NCBI GenBank assembly: GCA_000499405.2
Contig: HG738138.1
Coordinates: 21,772,824-21,836,823 of the forward strand
DNA length: 64,000 nucleotides
Reading direction: 5' to 3'
Source: Onchocerca volvulus
Lineage: Eukaryota > Nematoda > Chromadorea > Rhabditida > Onchocercidae
In this document: in pieces, positions 12,700-25,400 of the stretch
How the letters are laid out: the number at the start of each line of letters is the position of its first letter
How positions within the stretch are numbered: the first letter of the stretch is position 1
Position numbers and translations under genes: made by a program
Notes under the pieces: model-generated
The model's input: only the letters and a program-made list of their open reading frames with translations
The model's database searches: none
Told to the model about the DNA's origin: nothing

Positions 12700-15600
12700 G
12701 AGATATCGCATATAACATATTTAGTTATGCTTTTGATGAATTTTTGATATTTTATACGAAATTAGTTTTATTCCTTGAATAATGACCGAAATAACAATTT
12801 TTGGAAAGTAAGCATTCTTCTCTTTATTTATTTGTGTTTTTGCTTTAAATGAGCTAATTTGAATTTTTGAAATTTTGAGAACAATAAATTCAAAAACATA
12901 CTGAAAATCAGAAAGCTGGTTGGAGAATAATAAATAGATTAAAAAAGTGTCGATTGCACGATGCGTTTATTAATGCAATTAATTTGGAAATGTAAAATAT
13001 AAGTTTAATATGCAAATTTGTTGAAAGTCTAAGCCTGCCATATGATTTTGCACAATTCAACTAAATCCATCCATGACATAATTTACATGAAAATTATACA
13101 TTTTCTTTGGAACTGACACATGCGATAGCTTGTGAAGTTTGAACAAATGTCCTTTTTTTACAGTGCAAAGCATTTCACTTTTCTAATTTTTCATCAATCC
13201 CATCATCCAATGCTTGAAGAGATTTTATATAGCTGGAAATCAAATTCCTATGAATATTTTTCAAAGTATCCATTTTCTGACACATAATTAATAGGAAACT
13301 TTTGGACTTAAGTCAAAGTTGAACACAATAAGAACCACATTATGACCATTGTTGGGTTGTACTGAAATAGGTTTGTGATAACCTATCAGAACAAATGCTC
13401 TTATTTTTAATATTCCGTACATTTGATATTTTCAGCTTTATCAGTTGACTGATTGACCTCTAAGGTTTCCTTTGCCTTTATATTTATTTATTTATTTATT
13501 TAATCGATTATTTCGCTCACTGCTATCAAACATTTGTCGTTTTTTTATAAAATTGAAATAAAGCACATTGAAGTGTTTACATTAACTATCCACTGCATGC
13601 AGCAATTTTTTGAAAAAAAGTTAGCAATTGCGATTTTTTTTAAATCTTTTATTTTATAAAATTCCATTTATAAATTTTGATTGATCTCTGATGCTATAGT
13701 TGATCCCGATAGGAATAAATAAGAATGCAATCTTTGCAATATGTTTGGAGACAAGAAATGACTGTCTTTGAAATTATTCATATATAAACTAATAGAAAAT
13801 ATTTCCCGAAATCCAGAAGTGAAATTGAGTAAATCGAATAGCAAACAAAATTCTTTGATATTACCAGAATTCTTCCAAAATTTTCTCTATTTTCCCACTT
13901 TTATTTGCAGCTTTATGTCTTCAAACGTCTTCAGCAACCATTTACTCATATATGGACAAAGAATATTTTTTGAAATTCACAAATAGCGAAGTACTTCGCA
14001 ATTCAAAATGCAACTTAAACAGAGCAAGGCAGATATCGCAGTGATAATAGAATCGAAGAGCAACAGAATAAAAAGAAATATCCCAATTTAAAATTTTAAA
14101 TTCGGTGACTATAAGAAAAGAACTGAATTATGTCAATGTGGCAGTGAAATCACTATCTAGAACATACCATAATCTCTTATCAGTTAGGCTTCTATTAATT
14201 GCTCGAAAGTTGCATCATTCCTACTTTAAAAATAAGCATTTCCTTCCGCGATTAAAAAATTTTTACTGCAGAAAATTGAGAAAATTGGAAGATAAATTCA
14301 ATTTTGTGCTGAAAAATGTAGCTTTAGTAAAAAAGATTTCTTTTCAGGCGAGAAATTATAGAAAAAAATAATTATTTGTATTAAAAAGATGAAATAAGAT
14401 AAAATAATTTGGCCAATATAGCATTTGCAACAAGATGGATCGATTAAAAGATGTATAATAAGTTGTATAAAAAATGAGAGATAGTGAAAACAGCTTCGCA
14501 AATTTTTATGAAAAAATGATACAATGATAGCCTTACATAGAAATTTTTTATGACGTATTACAAACTACAACTTTAATTAGTAAAATTTTTCATACTTCAT
14601 AAATCATCTGACCCGAAAATTTTCATTCAGCCATTAATTTCTGAAAAAAAAAAAAGAAAAAAAAATCTTTTCATCATTTTCGAATTCATTAAATTTAAGA
14701 TCGCTAAAAAAAACGATAAGATTAGAGAATATATAATCATTTATAAGCTAAACTCTTTTGTTATTTACTATTATTCAGTATGTGTCATACACAATTTTCA
14801 GTCTTTCTTCCCTCAAATTTCTTAGTTGACATAAGTCAATTAAATTATATAACATGAAATTATAAATCATATTTTGTACACATAGTTCATTCATTCCGAT
14901 TCGTATGGAATGATTCTTCCGTGACACAGAGTAACAATTATTCGATAATATGTGGTAAATTCTTAAAACGGAATAGAAATCCGGAAGAAAAAATGATCGA
15001 ATGTAGGTCAATGGTTAATAAAAAAGAACAGAATTATTTGAAGATTGGTCCTAGGCCTATTTTCATATATGTTTGATTCAGCCTAAAAGTATACCTTATC
15101 AGGAAATGTATTCCCTGACCAGAAATTCGAATTCTGTGACGAAAGTTGTACCAATAGATAAGAATGCTTTTGTTAAGACTAATTCAATTATTTTTAGATA
15201 AATAATGGGAAGATTATTCTTATCAGTAAAAACAAAAGAGAAAAAAAATAGATGCTGTGAAAAGAAATGAGCCTTAAATAAAGTAATGTACTAACTTTTT
15301 CCTCAGCAGGAAGCAACAGATTCGAAGAAATATATGAAATCTTCCGAGTACTAATTAATCCAATTATTTTTAGGTAAATAATAAGAAGAGTATTTCTACC
15401 AGTAAAGCTTATGAGAACAGAATCTTTTTACTTCCGTGTTAAGCAATATATCAAAGATTGAAGTATTGAAGTTAGCTGCAGTTATTTTAGTATCACTATG
15501 ATGTATCGGGAAGCATAAAACTTATGATTGTTCTGCGAATAAAATGCTTTTTCTTGATCCTCGAAATGTGATCATTTATAGAAGTATAAAGTCCCATCAA

Positions 15601-15780
15601 TTTTCATATCCATAGGTCTCTCGAATATCCTTACATTTTGGAAAGTTTCAATTTTAAAAAAAGCAACTTGCCGAACATTCGCACGAATCATCTGATGAGG
15701 GAAAAACTGTACATGTCTTTTCGAAACTTAAATCAAACTTTTGGCTAAACCGTTTATGTACATATTGCTTTCGCACAATA
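12700..15780. other. intergenic stretch between the DUF229 and legumain genes
   Basis: It contains a short (ATTT)n run near 13485, poly-A tracts near 14645, and a diverged direct repeat at 15177-15243 and 15348-15420. An 88-codon Lys/Arg-rich frame at 14105-14371 lacks splice context or homology I recognise. No gene is called. Confidence 0.45.
15177..15420. repeat. diverged direct repeat, period about 170 bp
   Basis: Copies at 15177-15243 and 15348-15420 share the core CAATTATTTTTAG, then TAAATAAT, then GAAGA, ATTTCT or ATTCTT, and CAGTAAA. The sequence between them is only weakly alike, so this is an old tandem duplication. Confidence 0.55.
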
Positions 15781-15784
15781 AAAT

Positions 15785-15790
15785 TTTATT
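15785..15790 (-). other. polyadenylation signal of the legumain gene
   Basis: AATAAA on the minus strand, about 75 nt downstream of the legumain stop codon. The position fits a nematode 3' UTR. Confidence 0.5.
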
Positions 15791-15864
15791 CTAAATGAAA
15801 TGGAAAAGAACAAATTATTAAAAAATACTGAATGATGAAAAATGAACATTTTGAAAATCGAATT

Positions 15865-18800
15865 TTAGAAAATTCCTTGAATTTCAATATTGCCGCAGTT
15901 GTCAAACATTGCTCTAATTATTGTCTCTGGATTGATTCCAGCATTACACAAATTAGCAAATATGTACGAGTATTTCAGGACGTACGGATTCTGAAACAAC
16001 AATGCATAGATAAGAAATAGTAATTCAACTGAAGGATCAAAGATCAAAAATAATCTGTCACTATTTCGAGATCGGGCTTTTTCATTGCTCTAATTAATCT
16101 TATATAAATTAAAGTCAATATGTGGCTTTCTATTTAATCTGAAAATCAATCAAGTCTTTTTTTATCAGCTTATTGGAAGTGATATTTCGAACTAATACGT
16201 TGATAAAGATTCTCTTTTAAATCTATTTCTAATAATTGTATGCTACGTTTACTTTTAGTGACATTTAGAGACAATGATAGCGAGCTATATTAGTATAAAC
16301 AACAAATGACATTACACTATATTTTAAGAATTATTTTTTTTTAAAAGAATTACTTCCTTCTCATTATCAACTATAGTACTTGGGTTTTTATCCCACTGAT
16401 AGTGATAATGTTCCTTCTCAAATTTCATCTCAAGAGATAATTAAAGAATGATAAAAAGATAAACAGAAGAAGGTCATACATGGCCAAAATGGAAGCATAA
16501 TCGATGGAATGCTTTGATAACATCATCGAAACAATCCAATGATGTTATCGATGATGGTACTGAATGGATGAATTCGTGATGCGACTGATATGGTACTATT
16601 GTCCATATCAGTGATTTCATAAATGTTTCAAGATATGCTCGTTTCTAAAACAGCGAAAGATTAGCAATAATCAGTACTTCTGTTTCCAGCATTCATTTCA
16701 TTCAGAATAATCTGAAATTCTAATTTAAAATTTCCAAAAGGAATGAAAACATCATGAACAATGATGTGAAACGACTTATCATTTCCAATTTATTGATTTT
16801 ATATTGCAAAGTTTTTCGTTCAGATTCTGTTTCTGCTTCATCCAGGCGTTTTTTAAGCATTCGAAGATGAATTTCGCGAGAAGGCCAAGCAATTGATGCT
16901 TCATTTTCGACTTTTATCTGCAGAAAATCATTATAATAAAGTTTATATAACTTAAGATTAATTTTTGCAAAAATATTAGCGTTAATTAATTAACGAAATA
17001 TTGGAATTTTGAAAAGAAGCCTAATATAGTAGAATCTATTGAACACAAGACATTTTAAAATGTCGCCGTATTCAAATATCTAAATAAGCTTAAAAATTCA
17101 AATGTGGATCGTATTCAATGCTTAAATGAGAGAAAGGTTAAATTAATCATAAAATACGGAAACTTATGAACTTAGTGAATTTAAATTTGTAGAATATTCA
17201 AACCAATCCATATTAGATTGAGCCTAAACAATAGTAGTTTGGCAAAAGGACAATATTATTTCTCGAATTATTAATCTTCGAATTTTTCATATTCCTCTTA
17301 CAGAACAATCGAAAATCACATACCAAATTATTATAACTATTCGTGACATTGGCTTTTTTATCACCTAAATAATAAGCCACATAATCTTGGCCAATTCTTA
17401 AGTCGCCATAGTGCATTACATGACTCAAATTTGTTTCTTTTTTGACAATTCGGAATTGAGAAGCTAGAGTTTTGCGATTCAAATCTTCCTAAAAAAAACT
17501 TGAAAGTTGTTCTTGTTATTAGACTCATGAAATTTAATTTAAGCTCTTAAAAAACTTGATAAATTTTCTTCAAATTGAATTATATAAAAAAAAATTATAT
17601 AAAAGAAAGCATATATAAGAGATCATTAAATAATGTGTAGATTTTTTGATGATAAAATAAATGTTAAATGTATATGAATACAACGATTAAGAAGCAACTC
17701 CTCATTTCATTTAAAACACGAAAATTTCCATTTCGCTACTTTTTCAGTTTGTTTTCATTCAATGATAGTAATCATTCTGGACTTATCAGCATGGATAAAT
17801 TCGAATTGTCATCGATTTTTATCCGCATTCATCATATTTACAAATTGAAAAAATATTTTCACTAATTGACATCCAGATTTTCGACATATGCATATGTTAT
17901 CATAAAACTTTTCAGAAAAAATTCTGATTTTCTGAAATTTCTAAAAGATGTCAAATCGACATAGCAAAGAATTATTTCTCATTTTTATTCCAACCTTTTC
18001 AGAATCGACAATCCAGTTTATGGAAAAGCAATCACCAAGACATGGCAATCTCATAGTGTTATCACAATAGCAACCCCATGAGCTTTCATGTGGATTCGAC
18101 GCTGTTACAGCATAAACTGAAAAAATTTACAAAAATTTCAAATTTACAATGATGGGAAAGGTTGTCAGAACTACTTCCTGGCCTGGTATAGTTTGTTTTT
18201 AGCCATAATCCAATTCTATAGCCATGGGTTTGTGATGCTAACAACTAAGTCAACCGGATGGTTCTAATCACTGTCTTGAATTAAGTGTGTCTTCGAAACG
18301 ATTTAGTTTTCATAATCAATGAAAAATTTTGCGAAAGAAACCATCGATATTTTTGGGTAGAACATTTGCGAACATGGAGCCACTTTCGCATGCTTCCATG
18401 TAAAATACAAGCCTTTTGAACATTTTCAATTTGTGCATCCTTTTCAGCGCATCGTTTAGATCTTTAACAGTTAGCTGAAGTAATAAACTTATAAACATTT
18501 AAGCTGTTAATTTAAAAATTTTAATTAATTAGAAAACCGATGAAAGATGGCTTATCGATTGAAATGTCGCCACGCCAAAAGTTGATAATGATCATACCAT
18601 AGAATATGGAAAGGATACTAATCCAACGCCTCCATGATCGGTGAAATACACAAATATGTGATCATTGTGAGAACTTTCAACTACTTTCCCATTACCACCT
18701 TTTGCTGCCGTTTTGTTCCCAATTAAAACTGCCAGAAAATTTTCCGGAGTAACATCTTTTCCGGAATAGTCGATTTTAACACCTTTGTAAACGTCTCTTT

Positions 18801-19763
18801 TATTAGGTCCATTATATATTTTGCCTGGATATGGATTACTGAAAGAGTATTTTCGATATAAGATGAAATTTCACGACTGAAGTTATTAGTGGTTTTTTTG
18901 ATGTAATTTTAAGTTTTCAAGTTTCGGTTAATCAGTTGATACAATCAATAAAGCAAAAATTACTTCTTACTATAAGCGATATCATCGTACATCATTGTAA
19001 TGATATTTTCTTCCGGAATACCATGAGTTCTAACAAGTTGATACGCGTGGCATATGTCTGACTAAAATACTGAATACTTTGTAATATGAATTTAAAATTG
19101 AAAAAAATTGCAACCAAAAATTTTTTAAGGTTTAAAATAATAAATATACAATTTGAGTGATTATGAGCAATAAACGAATATATAGATAAATGTTACAAGC
19201 AGTAATTCGACAAATTGGCTAAGTAAAAGTAAGAAAACACACTTGTCGCAGTAATTTTGAAAACTAAATATTCTTAAATAGAACTAGAAATTGTTCAGAA
19301 CTTACTTGATGGCGATAATTGTACCAACCTTTAGAACCAGCGACAAGTACCACCCAGGTTTTCGCTTGTTCTTGAGATTTCTCTGATACTTTGTCATGTA
19401 TACTTTCAATACTGAAAAATTTTAACATGAAATTAATTAATGAAGGAAATTTAGATTTCTTGTTTTTGAAAGTAAATTTTTCATTCATCAGTTAGCTAGG
19501 ATTTGCAGTATAATAACTGGCTTTGATAAAGGAAATACAATATTTGTATTTGATGGATTATCAAGAGTAATGGGAATTGATTAGAAATGTTATACTGGGA
19601 GAAATGATAAGGAATTGATAAAAATAAGCGAAGAAAAAATGCTGTTTAAAGAATAGAAGATAGTATCAAGTAACCGAAAATGTTTCGAGTTGGTGCAATG
19701 GATAAATGTAGAAGCAAGAAATACTGTTAGTACGTAGATCGGAAACATTTTCAATGAAAGCAT
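15865..19763 (-). CDS. legumain-type asparaginyl endopeptidase (peptidase C13)
   Basis: A lysosomal or gut cysteine protease cleaving after Asn, made as a secreted zymogen. Exons: 19675-19763, 19306-19411, 18964-19061, 18598-18838, 18342-18474, 17995-18116, 17324-17488, about 16780-16917, 16480-16644, 15865-15990; about 460 residues, close to vertebrate legumain (about 433). A hydrophobic signal peptide covers about residues 1-22. The conserved core follows: [33 protein letters not shown], catalytic His166 in YFTDHGG and catalytic Cys207 in [10 protein letters not shown]. His-Cys spacing is 41 residues, as in the human enzyme. [20 protein letters not shown] and HVMHYGDL blocks and the Cys-containing C-terminal prodomain (LCFHFGH, LCNAG, DNCG) agree. 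GPI transamidase is related but lacks this prodomain. An in-frame second ATG at 19748 is also possible. The junction 16780/16644 is uncertain (see findings). Confidence 0.92.
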
Positions 19764-19774
19764 TCTTCGTCAGC

Positions 19775-19980
19775 TTATCACTAGATCCTACCAACACGAA
19801 ATGCCACTGAAATGCGACTAGAAGCAAAATTTATATCGATCTTTATCATCTAACTGAATGAACTTATCACTTCGCCTTTATTAAAAGAATTATCAGTTGT
19901 AATAGAATGTACTGCAAAATTAGTCCGCCTCAAACTTTTTTCAATCATCAACAGCTGTTGTTAAATAGATTGATTTATCA
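19775..19980. promoter_or_regulatory. five-site TGATAA cluster upstream of legumain
   Basis: TTATCA (TGATAA on the minus strand) at 19775-19780, 19843-19848, 19864-19869, 19890-19895 and 19975-19980, all within about 220 bp before the start codon. All five face the same way as the gene. This matches intestinal GATA-factor (ELT-2) control of gut proteases. Regulation is inferred. Confidence 0.5.
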
Positions 19981-19989
19981 GTAAGACAC

Positions 19990-22474
19990 TGTTAACACTT
20001 CCTTCCCAGAAATGATAGTTTCCCAGTGTACTATTTACTATCATTTCTGATAGATACGTCATCGATCACTTATTGATGTGATCTCATTCTATAAGTAAAT
20101 CCTGCGGTTCATTGATTCATACGTCGCTTGCAAGTGCAGCGAAGTTGAACGCGGATGTTCGACGTGATTCGTGCTTTCAGAGCGAATTTAACAAAATAGC
20201 GACATAGTGAAAATGTCTATTTGCTCGCTAATTTTCTAAACATTGTTTTGACCTCAATCTTCTTCTCGTCACTGATGTCAAGCCATCTTTTCACTCTCTT
20301 CTTTTTGATTCAGATGTTGTTGGTTAGTCTTTTGCAAATATTAGCAAAGCCATTTCAAACTCTTTTATTTCAGAAGCGCTCCAACATCAATATCACATGA
20401 TTGATTATCTTGACAAGAACAAAATCAGAAAGGACACAGTTCGTTCATTCCTATTTATGTGTACTTTGCAATTTCATTTCCTCCTCATTTTCATTTTGAA
20501 AAGTTAATAAATTTTAAAAGAATGAAAGAACTCCAAGAAGCAAATGAAAACAGTTTCGCTCACGAAAAGAGCGCTCATATGTTGAGAATTTATTAAATAT
20601 ATTGTTATTGAGTGATAAAGATACCGCCAGTTTGGAAGATTCGTGTCAATAAATCTTCTTAAAAAAAAAAAGAAAAAAAAAAAGAGAATGGAATCAAAAG
20701 CAGGATGAAAAACTATTGAAAGATATGAAAATTATATCTTCAAATGTTGAAGGCTGTCTCCCGCCATATTAGAAATTTGAAAAGATTTATCACTGTGAAC
20801 AACAAATATCAATAATTGAGAGTTGAGTAAGTTGATATAAAGATGAACGATGCTGGCTGGGATAGATTGGGAAGAGAATTGTTCATATATTTAATAAAAA
20901 TTGGAAATTGATCTTTAATTTGACGCCATCACATTTATGGTTTTCCGGAAATTGAGAATAAAATCGACATTTGTTGTGGTTCACATAATCGCTATTACAA
21001 TACGTTTTGCTGATTCTTGCAAATAATATGCAAATCATAATTGGCCTGGAAACTCTTTTGAGCCAGAAATTTTGCTATCTCATTTTCTAATAGAATTTTG
21101 CCCGCTTGTGTAAGAAATGTATGAATAATGACGACATCCTCTCATGAGGTATCTTGAGTGGACCTAATTATCATTGTTCATCATCAGGAGGTACTCAAGT
21201 TGAACCTTGAACCATATGCACTCAGCCATACTTATTCAATGTTTTTTGTATACCCTGCTGTGAATGGGTTCGTTGGATACTTTATGCTTTCCAGATGGTA
21301 ACCTTTAACCTTTCCACTTTTCCTTTTCGACGAATAATCTCTTTTTTGCCTTTAAAATGATTAAACATTTTTAAAATCTAGTTCGACATAAATCAAATTG
21401 TGATATATGTTTTTTTTTTTTCTTTTTACATTCCGATGTTTCAATAGTGCAAATTTTAAAGCGGAACGAATGAAAAAAAAAATTAATAATTAGAGATTTA
21501 AATTTTTCATTGGCAAACATGAGTCACATTGTACTGAAATCAAGTAAAATCTAATGGGTAACCCACAAATTGATGAGAAATGTAAAATTTACAATCTTTC
21601 TGGAGCAACAACAATGATAGATACCTACACAACAAGCTCTGCTTGGAAAGGACGATGTAAATTTTGGATGAAAAATAAGTCATAAAAGAAATAAAAAAAA
21701 AAAGAATCTTCCAAAGCGCAGTTTTTTTTCTAAAATTTTCCAAACTTTCGACTAATTTTAATAATTAAATTTCTATTCTCATAATTTAATAATAATAGAT
21801 GAGTATTGCTTTGGAGAACTATTGCTATATACAAAATCGATGAACAATTAATTAAAAATTATAGAAAAGGGAAAAAAGATCCCTAAGCTCATGTAAAACT
21901 TCATGAAAGAAAGATATCGTTGCAAAATTTCGGCAATATCTCTCAGATGAAGTTGAAAATTCCTTCATGAAAAACTCAAGAAGATCAGTAAAGTCTGGGA
22001 AATATATATTGAAAACGGTATTGCATTTTTACTAAGCTTTTTCTGGTTTCATTGAAATTTCAAATCATAAGAATTCGTTCATTTTACTCAGTTTTAAAAT
22101 ATCTTTTAGAAACTTAGAGAATACGAATTTATTTTACAATTCTAAATGTAATAGTTTTCTAAGAAATTTCAACGCATTTTTAGCATACGAACAGATTATA
22201 ATTCCATTTGAAACGCTTCTATTTACAGAAAAGGATAAAATTGATAATGTCAAATACGGAACAAAAAATGGCAATGAGATTCAATCCCTACGACATACAA
22301 AATTATAAATTACACACAAATAACAAACTTATTTTTGTAAATGAACAAAGCAAAAAAGAAAAAAAAAACGATGTTCGCAATCGCATAAATTTACATAAAT
22401 TGAGGTATTTTTTGAAGTAAAAACAAAGTTTTCTTATTAGATGATGTTTAGATAGAAATATCTCACAAATATCT
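19990..22474. other. intergenic stretch between legumain and Frizzled
   Basis: It holds a slightly GC-richer patch at 20110-20220, homopolymer runs and the 3' flank of Frizzled. A possible tiny plus-strand reading (ATG at 20323, continued after TTTATTTCAG near 20372) gives about 48 residues with a basic core; I do not call it a gene. The 70-codon frame at 22208-22420 is unsupported. Confidence 0.4.
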
Positions 22475-25400
22475 TCATGGACTAGATCTTCGGAAATGGC
22501 TATTCCATACTCCCGAATAGAATCTCTCTGTTTTTTGGGTCTGAAATTGTGGAATTTGATAAATTAAGAATATTGATAAATTACACACAGATCAAATCAA
22601 AAATACCATTTATCTCCATAACGATAACATTAAAATGTTTTGGCATCACTTATAGATTTTTTGAAAAAGAAATAGTATCTCCCAAATCAATTTCAATTTT
22701 TGTAATTAAAGAATAGCTAGTTCTGATCATCATGAAATCAACTTTATTATCGATGCATAATTTTGTAAAGATCAGCTGAAGCTTGCAAAAGAATCAAATT
22801 AGATCATACTATCACTCCTCGTAACACTGTATCGATCCTAAGGCTAGGCATATTGATCCAATTTTCACTGTTATTCTGGGAAAATTGATGTAATTTTAAA
22901 AAATTTCCAAGAGATGCTGTTTCCTTTTCGTTTTAAAAGACAGTAGAATCGATGAGATCAAACGAACTCATAATTCGGACTAAATAATCTCTTTTTTTGT
23001 CGATTTTCAAAGCAGAATGAAAATGAAACTTTAAACCTTTCCGGGTAAAATGGGTGTACTGTATCCCTGACAATGTCGTACTGCTTTATTATACATATGT
23101 GGTGTCATGCAATCACTTCGAGCATAGATTATATCTGCAGCTTGATATTTGTGCTTTGCGATTGTTGACCTATGTAAACAACACAGTACACGTTTCCAAC
23201 TCTTAAAATTGATGAATCATTAAAAAGAATTCAAAAAGTTATGACTCACGGAAGAATATCGTAGTTAATTTATTCCTCTTTCCTCTTTCTTTGAAGTGAA
23301 GTGTTTTTCAATTGTGATAAAAATATGCTATCTTAATGATATGATAAATTTTGGTAAACATTATAGATATCTGAAGCTGTTGAAGGATTCTCTGTTTAAA
23401 TCAGCATTATTTGATCAATAAAAGAGAAATCCATTTGCTACTCTGATTTTATTTTATGATTACTTATCATTATTAATTCAGTTTGCTTCATAAACATTTT
23501 AAATATCTCTGTCTTTCTTGCTAAAAAAAAAAGAGCAATGTTTGATAAAAATATAATTTGGGAGAGATTCTGGGCTAAACACTCTTAAATATAACGATTA
23601 GAAAGTGAATTTTTGATGTTTAAAATTTATTATGCGTATAGTAAGTGCATTTGCGGTGAGCAAACTTGGAAAGAAAGTTTGTTTGTGCATTTTTCAGCAA
23701 CTGATTGTGATAAAAAGCAATGCTTCATTGTGATAATGAAATGGAATCATTAAAAATTCAACAAAAAACAAAACCTGAATTGTTTTTCGCGAAATGATCC
23801 AAACACCCGAAGTCCAACCAATAACAAGCAATGATGCACTTTTTATCAATGCCAACAATGTAAATGTGTCTGCTGGAGAAACGATTATGTAAAAATTAAG
23901 CATTTTCACTCATGATCGATAGATTTTTCTTTAAATTTCAACTCCAAATATTGGATACAATACAATACAATATTTATGCAGTAAGTACAATATTTATACA
24001 ATAAGAATTTTGTAAAGAGAGTGAAAGTATCTATGAATTACAGGATTGAAGAGCAATTCATAATGTTTAATGAAAATAACAGGCTAATTTTACTTTCTTG
24101 ATCCAACTGTTCCGCACAATTGCATAGCTTGGATCGTTCCCATAATGGGCGATAATGTTGCTCGTAGGATAGTACCATAAGGACAAATATGGCTGGTACT
24201 ATATAGAGCACGGAGAAGATACCAATTTTTGACATAAGTTGCGTCATTTTCGATGTGTTATCACCTCCCGGATGATGTTTCTGCATTAGGGAACGGATCC
24301 GCCATAGATTGAAGAAACCAACAGCCAAGAAGCACACACCAATGATTAGATATATTGTCAATGGAGCTAAATAAAATCCCTATTATTATTATCAAATATC
24401 ATATCAACGATCTCGGGAATTTTGAAAAATTTATTTGTGACTGCACTGATTTGCAAGATTAACTTTGCATTTGAAACTAACTGATTTTTCCATTAATATT
24501 TCCATAATTTGTTGAAAAAATTTACAAATGTACACTTGAAAATTAATCTTCCATTTGGTTACTGGAAAAAGGAACTTACCAAAAACGAAAGTTTTGAGAT
24601 AATCGACATTGGTATTGCCAACATAACAAATTCCACTTAATGGATCACCATCCACAGCACCAAAAATCAATACTGCGATTGTTTGGATAGCAGGTAGTGA
24701 CCAAGCAACGAAATGGAAATAATTCGCATAACTTGCAATCGCTTCACTTGACCATTTACTAGCTGCTGCCAGTACCCAGGTCAGCGATAGAATGACCCAC
24801 CAAACTGATCCAGCCATTCCAAAGAAATAGATAAGAAGGAAAACCTAAAATGGACATTGAATTTCGAGAGAAAAGTCGTTGAGTGAATTTCCTTAATTAA
24901 CGTGAATTTGTTTATTATCCAAATTGTAAATTTACTTATATTATCTAAATCTATCAATAATATTCATTCTATACATAAAATTACAAGCAATAATATCGTT
25001 GAAGATATTTCCTACGTACAATGAAATTTCATATTTTCCTTATACAGTAAAGTAAATTAGAATTGTCAAGCTTTTCTTACCAGTTGACAAAGATTCATCT
25101 GTTGATCTTTGGCTTTTATTGTTGCTGTGTCACATGCAATATGTTCATGTCCGTAAATAACACGAATGATAAATCCAACTGATACCATCAACTGGCAAAA
25201 AGCTAACAGAAATATCGGCCGTTCAGGGTACTGGAAGCGTTCCGTTTCGATCAAGAATGTTAGCACAGTGAATGCTGATAATATAAAACAGGTTCCAGAC
25301 CTGCAAATATTCCACGATACATGTCACATATCTATTTATCATAATACTCATGATATTTTTCCCCATTTATCATGATATTCATAATATCAGGATTTAGAAG

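Noticed and set aside
14105..14371. 88-codon Lys/Arg-rich frame
   Set aside because: Composition follows A-rich DNA; no similarity recognised and no splice signals.
16678..16719. possible extra legumain exon reading [11 protein letters not shown]
   Set aside because: It has an acceptor-like TTTCAG, but no phase-compatible donor leads into the next exon (33-nt gap). Skipping it gives a better match to legumain prodomain length.
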